Assembly: GCF_000208745.1 (NCBI RefSeq)
Contig: NC_030851.1
Location: forward strand, 4,625,956-4,689,955
Direction of reading: 5' to 3'
DNA from: Theobroma cacao
Lineage: Eukaryota > Streptophyta > Magnoliopsida > Malvales > Malvaceae
DNA length: 64,000 nucleotides
Shown: in pieces, positions 1 to 10,771 of the stretch
How the letters are laid out: each line of letters starts with the position of its first letter
Numbering within the stretch: position 1 is the stretch's first letter
Notes under the pieces: model-generated
Seen by the model: the letters and a program-made list of their open reading frames with translations, nothing else
The model's database searches: none
Told to the model about the DNA's origin: nothing
Position numbers and translations under genes: made by a program

Positions 1-184
1 ATTTTCCAATAAAAGATTACCGACTCCATCATTTAAAATAAACAAGTCACGACATCATTCTACGCTTGCATCATATGCATACGTAAGACCAAGTGAAAAC
101 TTCAGTCTGACAATTCAATAAAAATTTTTAATTAATAAAATAGGGATTAAACTAAGAAAAGGCTACATTAAGATAACTTAAGAT

Positions 185-450
185 TAAATGGTACCGTTCG
201 TGGAACGGGCGCCACGGAGGTGTTAACCTTTCTCCGTGCGTAACCGCACTCCGAACCCATCTCTAAAAAATGTGGACCAGTTCTCGTTCTTTCGACGGAC
301 CTAAAATTAATTTTAGGACTTCGTCGATTAGAATCGAGTTAATAGGTGACCAATCACACCTAGATAAAAAAGATTGGTGGCGACTCCCACATATATTTAA
401 TTTTTGCCCGCGTCTGGCGGACGGGTTCCCGGACCCGCACGTCATGACAT
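185..450 (+). mobile_element. Possible Ty3/Gypsy-type LTR and primer-binding-site relic
   Basis: This GC-richer island in AT-rich DNA contains TGGCGACTCC at 378-387. That string resembles the start of the primer-binding site used by Tat/Ogre-type Gypsy elements just after the 5' LTR. No coding remnant (gag, RT, integrase) is visible nearby and no second LTR was found. The identification rests on this short motif and the general composition, so it is weak. Open frames on both strands here carry no recognisable domain. Confidence 0.3.
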
Positions 451-1416
451 TAACTAGAGATTTATGTAACTTGCTAAGATTCCAAGAGGATAAAGGTTTT
501 ATCATATTGTAGTAACTTCCATAGACCAACATCTACTCTGCAATTGTTCTGTGTTCAAAGTGCAAAATTTTCGATGATATCTAACACTTGAATGGTCTTT
601 CCGTTGTTTGCAGGAGCTGGCTCTTCTTGTCTGTGTATATCAATGCTTATAGGTGTTTTAATCTGAAAAAAATAAACAAGTGAGAGTTTGATGAGTAGTT
701 ACCCTTTTTATGTGTCTTGGAAATTGGAATGCTGTTTGATGTTTGAACGTGAAGAGAAAAGTGAACTATGTTCAGTGTAAATCTGTGTAGAAAGCTGTAC
801 TCTTTATGTTTGAAATTTTAAGTTGTAAATATTCCATATTTTCCCAGTATACACTCAAGGCACCATTTTCTGTTATTGGCCATGCTCAGCCAAGTCAAGA
901 AGCATTACTTGAGATGAAATGGGGCATGAATGGTTAAAAAGAAATTTATGACTAATATATGTATATAAAATAAAATTAATAATATTATTAATTAATAAAT
1001 TAGAAGCAAAAAATAAAAATAAAGGAAAATCAAGATTACAAATTTATTTCCTAATAATTATGGGTTTTATTAAATAATATCCTTCTATCCCCTCCTAATA
1101 CCCAGTCTAATTGCAATTTATTTGTTCCATTAAAAGTGACCTAAAGAAGGGGCCTTATCTTTCCCTTTTTCTTTTTCCTTATTGGAGGACCAAGAAAAGG
1201 AAAATTACCCTACTTAGGAAGTATATCTTTTACCATTACTAAAATGCTAATTAATCGTAATTTTGAATTATATAGAATCTATCAAAATATTTTTTGTTAC
1301 AAAAACTTCAACAGCTCTCCTTTTTACCTAGAACTCCAGAGTGCAATTGTGCTATATACTTCAAACAGGTATGCATGTAATTCAAGACATCTTCTTTGAA
1401 GGGCTAAAACAAATTA
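451..1416. other. Intergenic, upstream of B3 gene 1
   Basis: AT-rich sequence with no supported gene. It contains the presumed promoter and 5' leader of the B3 gene starting at 1417. No clear TATA box or repeat stands out. Confidence 0.5.
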
Positions 1417-3309
1417 ATGGCTCATCGAACAAGAAAGAGACCACGTTCAAATCACGTGGTGGAGGAGGAATCGTTGCATTTTTTCAAGATTATTCTTCCT
1501 CACACAATTGCAGAGAAGAAGCTGGTAATTCTTCCCTTAACTTTTGTATTATCTTTTTTAACCTTTTGCCAATGAGGGTTTTTAGTCAAGTGATAAATGG
1601 AAGAAAAGGGTTGAATATACAAAACTGAAAACTATGGGTTTCATCAATTAAGTTTGAAAGTGAATTGAATTTGGGGATGAAATTATGGGTTTTGGTATCG
1701 ACTTGGGTCAGACGTTGTTGGCTTGTTTTTGGTCTTTGTTTTTTTGTTGTTAGAAACCAAACACTTAATCAAGGCGTAATTTGTATATCCTACATAGTTT
1801 TGTTGAAATAATCTGGTTTGCATTGCATACGTCAACAAGATTGTGAAAGACTTGTCATTATTAATAGCTATAATACTTAATTTGGTATTTGCAGAAAATT
1901 CCGAAGAAGTTTGTTGGGAAATTTGGGCATGAACTTTCCAGTCTTGCAACTTTCGTTCTTCCCAATGGAAGAAAATGGAAGATAGGGTTAACAAAGGCTG
2001 ATGACAGGATTTGGCTTGATGATGGTTGGCATGAATTTGTTGAGTATATTTCAATCCGCTATGGGTATTTTCTGATCTTTCGATATGAAAGAAATTCCAC
2101 TTTCCATGTTATTATATTTGATAATAGTGCTTGCGAGGTTCACTATCCAAGTTATGTTCCAAGTAATGATGAGGAGCTCAATGATGGTGAGAGTGAGAAA
2201 CATTCAATTCACCAAGATAGTGAAACAGAAGAGGACGATTCACCTGAGTTTTTAGGTGTCAAAGCCCCGAATTTGGATGAAAGGACAAACCGAGAAGCTA
2301 TAATTAGCGGAAAGCAGGATGCATCATCTCAGCAGCGTTTGGTCAGAAAGCCTCAAGGAGATGCTGCTTCACGCAAGAATGCTGAAGTTAAACAGGCCAA
2401 AGTGACTGGAGTCAGAAGATGCAAGACCGAAGAGGTGGAGTTTGATCATTTGAATGAATCAAGGCAAATTAATTCGAACATAAAAGAGCTTCGCAGATCT
2501 CACAGATTACTGCCTAGCAAGAGTCACCTGATGAATCAGAATGCTACGGGTATACCTGATCAGGATCTATCTGTTCAACTTCGAGACCTGAAGCAACAGT
2601 TTGATGGGAAGAAACTTAAGATAACTATACAAAGAGCTAATCTACAGAGCTTAGAAGTAATGCACAAAGGCAATGAAGCAAATAAAAAAACTGAATCTGG
2701 TAAGCCTTTCATGTTCATATTTATATTATATAGCTAAAAGATATTTTGTTTCTTCATCAGTAATTACACAAAATGCAGGTAAACAAGGTCAGCACGGGTC
2801 AATACAAGATGAAGAAACTGAAATATATGTTAGTAGGATGTTTTTTGGTATTTCTTCAACATCCCGTGACAGAGAGAGGGCAATCAGGGCTGTGGAAGTG
2901 ATCAAGCCTATGAATCCTTGTTTCATGATTATCTTGCGGCGCTGTCACTTTAATTCCTCTACTATGGTAAGCCTTTAGATAAATAAACCTTGTTGTGAAA
3001 TTTTTCATGTCATGTTAGAAATTACGCCTTACTTGCAACATTCATCTCTTTGTGCAGCCTGTTCCAGCTGGGTTTGCTGCTGAGTACTTGAGTGGGGTTA
3101 CAGATCATATCAGAGTTGAGGATTCTGATGGAAGAGAGTGGTTTATTGAACTCCGAAGGCAGAACAATTGTACCCTGATTTTAAGAAAGGGATGCCATAG
3201 ATTTTGGAGAGATAATAATTTGAAGGAAGGAGACGTCTGCTTCTTTGAGTTGAGAGATAAGAAGGCTGCTGTTCACAAAATATCAATTTTTCGTGCAGAT
3301 TCAAATTAA
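1417..3309 (+). CDS. VRN1-like two-B3-domain (REM family) DNA-binding protein, B3 gene 1
   Basis: Predicted exons 1417-1524, 1895-2699, 2779-2966 and 3058-3309 join in frame with GT-AG introns to encode 450 aa. Exon 1 opens with a basic N-terminus (RTRKRPR) and the LHFFKIILPHTIAEKKL segment that begins a VRN1-type B3 domain. The first B3 domain covers about residues 20-115 ([36 protein letters not shown]). A long acidic then basic linker fills about 115-300. The second B3 domain, about 350-448, is split by the last intron (PVPAGFAAEYLSGV, DVCFFEL). VRN1 is a chromatin-associated, sequence-non-specific DNA binder that maintains FLC silencing after cold in Arabidopsis; a similar nuclear role here is inference. 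The linker is longer than in the neighbouring 344-aa gene and lacks its AT-hook-like exon, so this may be closer to RTV1-type paralogs. Confidence 0.87.
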
Positions 3310-5710
3310 GTAAATTCACTTGCCTCTTGATCGGACTTTCTATTGTGTGTCTTGGATATGGAAGAGGTGACAACTTTTACAAGATTAAATTTGGAGTCCT
3401 CAAGTTTTGCTCTTCTTTTTGTGAAAAATATATATCCATGTTCATTACAATGTATATATTTACGAATATATATACAATTTAATTTCTTAACAGGCAAGAG
3501 TAATCCTAGTGAACTTGATTTAATGATCCAAGAATGAATATAATTCAAAAGTATAAGTGCTGTTAGGTATTGTCAACGAAGCAATATTTAACCACCATAG
3601 CATACTTACTTCCAAAAGGATCTTCCTCGTTAAAAAGTTTCTTGAAGATACTATTCATTCTTTGGTTATAGCTTACTCCCACGTTTGCTTATGTCAATAG
3701 ATCCCTTGTGGAGTAGTTGATCAATGGTCTCTGTCGCCTCAAGATTGGGTATTACTCAACACTGATTGGTCAAACTCGAAAACTACTTTACATATCAAGC
3801 ATAATTATGAAATATTTATTGGAGTTTGCCAATGGGATGGGATGAGGGATGTTGTACAGTGATGTTGGCTATGAACAACTTCTACTCAACATTGATTGAT
3901 CAAACTCGAAAACTATTTTACATATCAAGCAGAATTATGAAATGTTTATTGAGGTTTGCCAATGGGTCGAGATGAGGGATGTCATATAGCGATATTGGCT
4001 ATGAACAATAAAATCGTTACATTTTTAGATAAATCAAAAATTTATTCAAATTTGACTTCGACTATTAAAAATCTCTTCAAAAAAAAATGACAAATCAATA
4101 TCATTTATGTGTATCATGATTATTTTTTTACCAATATGACTTTTCAATATCTTGTTAGTACAATGTTTCGTGTTTCAATTTTATTAGACAATATTATGAG
4201 AATTTCATTCTCGCGTATTATTTTGACATAAATATAATATTTTTATTTCTTAAAAAATACATAGTTTAAAAATTGAAAAGAAAAAAATAAAATGACTCAT
4301 AAAAGGGAAGGAGAAAGCGAAAGAAAAAGAAGCTGAGTAGGGCCGAGTAGAAAAGAAAAGCCAGAGTGTAGCGGAAAGGAAAAAAGGAGAGAGAGAGAAA
4401 GAGCCGTTGAGAAGGAAGAGAGTGTCCAAGCTGAAACACTGCCAAATCTCACTCAACCCTCTGCGGTCTGACCTATTCGACATGATAGTCATTCCAATTC
4501 TCGTATTCAATAGTTGACATATAATTCCGTGGTTTTTAGTCCCACAAGTCAACTTGGACTTTCAAGGCCTGTTGTTTCTCTTCTGTTGTGATTGGTATAG
4601 AAATTAGAAAAGCAGGGGCCAACTCTTATCTATCACTATGTTCTTCAGATCAGTGGTCAGACTAGAAGGGTCAAATGGGTTGAAAAGTGTTGAAAGAAAA
4701 AGAAGGGATGGTGAACTTAAACGGCATATCATTATTGCTGTTTTGATTGGCTACTCCCAAGCTTTCGAAAGTTGACTACTTTGATATGGAAAACAACTTG
4801 GCTATCACTATCCTGCTTGGCTGCTTCAGTATGTCTTGAGTTGACCAACACTTATCCCACAAAATAACTTAGATATAAAAACAATTCTACTAGGAGTCTA
4901 ACATTAGCCAATTCAAATTCCTGAACGATAGTTAGCTATGCTAACCATTAGATAAGATAACTGAACAAACATAAAAGGCCAGGAACTCCAGCCTGAAGCT
5001 AAAACCAGGAGATGGGGATTCCATATCCATTGAAAATATGCGTTTTAGTCTTATTTTTGCCAAAAAAAATCATGAAATATCCTGGGAATAAACAATGATC
5101 ATGAAATTGTGTAATATCCTGTGCTGAAATATAGGCAGTAGAAAAAGAAACACAATAAGAGTTATCTCCCATTGCGTAATTCAGCAGATAGATAATAACA
5201 AACATCTTTAAACATGCAAATGCATACAAATGACAACTATCGCTACAATAAGAATGACTATGTCGAAAAGATATGAAGATAAAAATGGGAAAGAAGAGCA
5301 GCATGTTTTCTGTAGTAAACTCTGAAAGAAAAAGTCAAAGCAATAGATAAAACTACAGCATGAAAGCAGTAAGAGGAATTCAAGCCAAGCAGCGAATGAA
5401 AAATTCAAACCAATCAAACAAACCATAAAATCAAGTCTAAGACCCATTTTTCCAATCCAACTCAACGTCAACTTCATTGGACATTCTATTTACAGACCTA
5501 GTCAAGCCACAAAATTTTTGTATCCACTCTCCTAAGCTGCTAAAAAGTCCCATTAAAGCTTATGGACATCAAAATGGCACGGCATCTAAATTTCTTATGA
5601 AGGACCCAGATCAGTTACACATCACCTGAAAAAGAGGAGTTACTTAAGAGTTTTGACATTCCTGAAATTACCGGCCACTATACTCAAGCTGGTTTAACTC
5701 AGCAGGCATT
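3310..5710. other. Intergenic between convergent B3 genes 1 and 2
   Basis: Contains the 3' flanks of two convergent genes, the 130-bp tandem repeat listed separately, and a purine-rich stretch at about 4290-4420. Open frames here, such as those at 4250-4552 and 4999-5477 on the minus strand, are low-complexity and unlike any family I know. No gene is supported. Confidence 0.5.
3753..4012. repeat. Imperfect 2 x 130-bp tandem repeat
   Basis: Unit 1 (3753-3882) and unit 2 (3883-4012) both begin TACTCAACA and share blocks such as CAAACTCGAAAACTA and GGCTATGAACAA at a constant spacing of 130 bp, with roughly 10 percent mismatch. No terminal inverted repeats were seen, so this looks like a local duplication. 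Confidence 0.8.
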
Positions 5711-8700
5711 TTATTGAGGACGGTTCATTAGTCCTGTGCTTTCAAGGACACGAAATACAGTAACTTTGAGCACAAATTCCCTCGATCTGAGCAGCTCAAA
5801 GACACAGACATCTCCCTCCCCCAAATTATTCTCCAATGTAAATTCATACCAACCCTGACTGAACTTAGCTCTGCCTCCTCTATAAAGACATCGCACAGGC
5901 CACTGTTTTCCATCAGGAAGCTGAAGTTTAATGAATCCTGAAACCCCACTTAGATGCTTCTCAGCAAAGCATGATGGTAAGTACTGCAAGAGCAAAAATC
6001 AAAATGTACACTGAGGCGTGCTATGGGTTGAAACTGAAAAGACATGTACAGCAGACATATACAATGCTCACCATAATACATCCCCTGTACAGATATGATG
6101 GTCGCAAGACAACCCTGCAAAAAGGGTTAGTTGGCTCAAACGCTTTGGCTGCATTAATTGCCCTCTCTCTTTCTTCAGCTGTCACTGTTCTCTTTCTGGC
6201 TGAAGCACTTTCATAAAATCTAAAGCGCATTTCCACTTCATCTTCATGTCCAACAGATGAATCCTGTTCATCTACATTTCATTGGACAACCGATGAGAAA
6301 TTTCAATACCTTACAAACTGCAAACAAACAAAAAGCATAGTTAAGAGGACTTACTAGGGTCAAACTTCCGCTTTTTCCTCCCAGGCTTTTTTGGTTTTGG
6401 TAGCTCTGCACCTGAAGAATGCAATTTCACTACATTAGCAGAATTTTTTTAAGTTCAAATGCATCAAATGAAGAGCCATACCTCGAATAGGTTGATTATT
6501 AACACCCTTTGATGTGTGAAGGTTGACTTCACCAGTCCAGTTTATGCAGTTGTTAAGCTTTGTCCCACCAAACAAATTCTGCAGTGCTGGAGAGATGCAT
6601 TCATCATCTTCAAGTTCTTCAAATGGATATTGTTTGCCATGATTGTATTGACTACCGATGAGGGGATTAGACTGATAATTTATTTCAGAGTTGATCAAAT
6701 TAAATATACTAACACTGAACGCGGAATTCCCTTCATATCTGAAAATCAAAAAGTAGCCAACACGGATATAGTAACGTTCTACAAATTCCTGCCAACCCTC
6801 CTGAAACCAAACCTTGTTGTCAGCTTTCTTTATTCCTACACGCCAAACATGACCATCAGGAACAGTGAGAGCAGCAGCAACAGATAGTTCATCCCTGAAT
6901 TTCTTAACAAAGTTATCAGGGATCCTCTGCAGACACCCCAAATCAAGTTAGGCTTATTTGTCTGATGAATAATAAACTTGGGATTCAAATGATTTTAATG
7001 AATAATTTATAGATGAACTTCCATAACATTATGACATTAAACCTAATGTTATATGAATAAAGCTACTATGACCATCCTCTTACCTAAAGAAATATTAGCA
7101 TCCAAAAGACAAGTTTGAATCATTTCATAGAAAATAATATACATCATCACACATAAATGCAGTCAGTATAATCATAATTAAAGCAAAATCCATATATACT
7201 TTTCCTAGTACCAAAAATCAGAAGAACGATAAAAAAATAAAAAAGCAAATACCATAGATGAACTTTCTAGTCTTGTTCATAAAGCACCATTATGTACTAG
7301 CCACATCATTTGATGCCTATTTGATCAAACTCACTAGCAGTTTAACTCAAAGAGGAATGTCATCCAAACAAATGGCAAAACACGGATGAGAGTCTCCACA
7401 TTCCCACTCTAAGTAATACACAAAAAGAATGAAGAGTGAAATGCATTACACCACTGGCATCATCTTGCGAAATTAATACAGATTACCTTTGGTATCCGGG
7501 ATATGTAATATTTTATAAAGATCCTATTACACTTTAATTTTCTGGTTTTGGTAAATTTTAACTCTATTAGAAAGATGCATCTTTTTACAACCCCCCCTGG
7601 GCTGCAACCAAAAGAATGAAGAAGAGGGAATCAACCCTATAAATCCAACAAAAACCAGGAAATAAAGAACTTGATTTCACTGTCATGTAGACCTGCAGTG
7701 TCTTCCCCCACTCTCATACAGGAAGATCAAAACAATAGCATACCCCAACTTTGGAATGCAGCATATCAATTTCAACTGTGAAAATTAATAAGCCTTCAAC
7801 TCACATGCAGGTAGATCATGGGAAGGTAAACTACTATCTAAAATGTTTTACATAGAAACTAATTAAAATCTTCAATGATTTTTCTAACAAAATCATCAAA
7901 ATGAATTATCACACCACTTTAAATGAGTGTAAAAATTTTAAGCAAAAAATGCATAATCATTCAACAAGAAGCATTTCACGCCTTTTGGTTACAATTGCTT
8001 CACCATTAGAGTATTTCGTGCAAAATTGAACCTGAAAAAAAAAAAAATTTCTTTCTTACTAGCATAATACTAAGAGACTCATATAACTCAATAGAGTTAC
8101 TACCATGAAGCAAAATATATCATGTTTCAAAAAATTGCAACTCCCCACAGCTTTAACACACCACCTACCTAATAAAAGGACTAGATGACGAATAATTGAG
8201 ATCTTGTGTTTCATCCATTTCCTTCAACTTTACCCAGTTCATCTAGTACCAGCAACCCAACAAACTTCTACGATTACTTAATCAAAATCCTATCACATGA
8301 GCTACCAAAACCTTAAACTAACTCTTCAAGTCTCCTAGTCTTCCTCTAATTCCATCGACCAAACTTACTCTAGCAGGTCTCAACATTCAAATTTCACCCC
8401 ATAGTCTAAAAAACAGACACTTCAATAAACAAAAGAAAGGAAAAAAAAATACACAAACCCGAAAATTGGAAGAAAAAAAACACAAAACAAACAAAACCCA
8501 TAATATATTCCCATCATCCTGTACTTTTCCAACACTAAAAACTTTGCCCAACAAAAGAACTTCTAGAAATATTAAATTATCAAACCAAAAAACCAATCAT
8601 CTGTTTCTCTGCTCTCCCTAATTTAGTCCAAAACAATATAAAAAACATATAAGACCATAACAAAAAATTAAAAAGAAGAAGAAGAAGAAGAAGAAGACTG

Positions 8701-8794
8701 AAGAAATAGAAAGATTGGGTTTTTTCGCTTTTACCAGTTTCTTGTCTTGGAGGGTAGAGGAGAGAATAAGCTTATGGAAAAAAGGGCGTGGCAT
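5711..8794 (-). CDS. VRN1: VRN1-like two-B3-domain protein, full-length, B3 gene 2
   Basis: Predicted exons, in order of translation, are 8794-8735, 6926-6482, 6411-6355, 6271-6072 and 5983-5711. They join in frame to 344 aa, close to the 341 aa of Arabidopsis VRN1. Exon 1 encodes [20 protein letters not shown], the characteristic VRN1 start, and decides the initiation codon. B3 domain 1 spans about residues 6-100 ([36 protein letters not shown]). Exon 3 supplies a basic AT-hook/NLS-like stretch ([12 protein letters not shown], about residues 172-184). A coiled, charged segment ([15 protein letters not shown]) precedes B3 domain 2, about 237-335. By family it is a nuclear DNA-binding protein linked to vernalization and Polycomb-type silencing; that role here is inference. 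Intron 1 is 1.8 kb. The upstream region is rich in GA repeats. Confidence 0.9.
8675..8696. repeat. (GAA)n microsatellite
   Basis: About seven GAA units in intron 1 of the VRN1-like gene, roughly 40 bp inside the splice donor. On the gene's own strand it is a (TTC)n pyrimidine tract. Confidence 0.9.
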
Positions 8795-8954
8795 TTTGGA
8801 GAAATGGTCAGATCATATAATGATGTTGAGTTTGAGGAAGAGTTGAGTTTTTTTGAGTTTTCAAAGTGTATGTATCTGTCTATCTATCTACTCTTATGTA
8901 TCTATATAATCTCTCTGACTGACTGATTAAATGATAAGACTTTGTTAAGTGCTC

Positions 8955-8985
<31 letters not shown>

Positions 8986-9124
8986 TACTCAAAAAAAGCA
9001 AAGAGAGAGTGAGAGACAACAAAACATAGAGAGAAAGAGAGAGGGAAAGAGGTTTCAGATCTGGGTCTCCCCTTCCTCTTCTGCTTCCCCACTGGTTTTT
9101 CTTCCTAGTCAAATACTGCTTTTT
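8795..9124 (-). promoter_or_regulatory. Presumed promoter/5' leader of VRN1-like gene 2, GA-rich
   Basis: This interval lies directly upstream of the minus-strand start codon at 8794. It holds a dense GA/GAA tract at 8954-9050, about 160-260 bp from the start codon, and a short TCTA repeat near 8878-8890. GA repeats are known binding sites for plant BASIC PENTACYSTEINE proteins that recruit Polycomb complexes; function here is inference only. Confidence 0.45.
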
Positions 9125-10771
9125 AAACCTTAAGGGACCAAAAAAAAAAAAAAAAACATCAACTTGACCTAAAAGTGGAACCGAGTTTTTATCACATTCC
9201 CCCTACTCACTCACTCACTGAGTTTTAATCTCGCCTGCTTAACCCAAGCACCCACCGTGTGTCCCACCAACTCCCCTGCTTGTTTTTTAGTGTTTTTTTT
9301 TTTTTTTCTTTTTTTTGTGTTTTTTNCCCACCAACTCACCATCAGAAGTCAAGCATAGTTTTACAACATTTTAAGGCATAATTCAATTTTAATTATAATT
9401 TTCCATTTCCAGTAGTTCAACAACAATCAAGTTACATAATAATTTACATAAAAAATTATAAAAAGTATGTTTATGTTGAAAATTGTAAGGAGAGTGCAAC
9501 CTTCTCTATAGCTATTCTCAATCTACTACTAGCATTATAATTAAACATGAGAATTTGACAGCATAACTTGACATAATAAATCAGTAATTCTAATATTAGT
9601 ACAATGCAAAATCAATGATATCCCGAGTTTTGACAAAGACTAAACAAGTTTTTACTCTGTTAGCACATTTTTTCCTCTTAAAGGTGAAAAAGATGGGCAT
9701 TTAAGTTGCAATAAGTATTAGTACATGGTGAGAAAATTGTTTATTATGGGCAAAAGTGTCAACCCCATCAATTATTCAATATTTCATTATTTTTTATTAA
9801 AAATATTTGGTAAAAGACAGATTCATGGTGAGTTTGGTTGGAACTCATTTTTAGGTGACTGGGTCGAGTCAGCAAGAGAAAGAAGGGGAGAGCACTGAGT
9901 CAAAGGTTGGCAAAAGAAGACAGTGTCGTCCTGAGTCGTGTGACCCGAGCAATTCTCTCAGCAAAGGGGGATCCTTTTATTTATTCCATTCGTCTAGGAC
10001 AAAGACTTTTGGACACGTGTCAAGCCAGGGTGGATGGGGACCACGACCAGAATCACATGCACAGCAAAATGAAGAAAAGCAAGAAGCGACCTTTTTATTA
10101 CACCTTCATGACTTCATTGCTCCCTTACTGCCTGAAGTTGTTGGGCCTCTAAATCTCAACCAATCAAATAATTCATTCATCTTTGTTTTTTTCTGCTCTT
10201 CCAAATCAACCCACACTTTGGATTACTTAGGCTTAAAATCTTCTCAATTCTTCATCATATGCTATGGTGATGCATTTGTTGGTCCCCCAACTTCTGTTTA
10301 TGATGGCATCAATTTTTATGTTTTGCAGAGTGATGTTAATGCAAATAAAAATACCCAACAGAGTAGTGGTTTAATATGAGCTTTCAGTTTGTATATGCAT
10401 AGGGTTTCCTCAATAAATATATCAATATATCCTGGAAAGAAAATTTATTGCATGGAATCAATGATGACATGTAATCTGGGTAAAGCCTTTGATAATTTGG
10501 GAAAAGAAAGGGAATATTTGCTTTTTATTCATAATAATGATCTTGATATAGGGCAATTAAAACAAACTAGTATATTAAAGTTGTTAAATTGTTGAAACAA
10601 GGGAGGCAAAACGGTAAAAGATATTTGACAGTTGCAAAGCTGCAATCATGCATGGAAGAGATGGTTCTTGGACGTACGTTCCACAATTTGAAGTTAACAA
10701 TTCCAAGTCATATAGGTTAAAAGTCATGCGAAGTAAAGAGGGTAGAGTAAGACCAATCAGTCAGAGGTTGA

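Noticed and set aside
263..532. Overlapping frames on both strands near the left edge
   Set aside because: No domain; composition fits a retroelement relic better than a gene.
4250..5477. Three minus-strand frames of 89-101 aa
   Set aside because: Phe/Ser/Tyr-rich translations of AT-rich spacer and presumed UTR; no splice context and no family resemblance.
9855..10379. 174-aa plus-strand frame, duplicated unchanged at 14715-15239
   Set aside because: It has no ATG start and no recognisable domain, and lies in the 3' flank of the B3 copies. Its identity in both units is explained by the 1,351-bp identical block.
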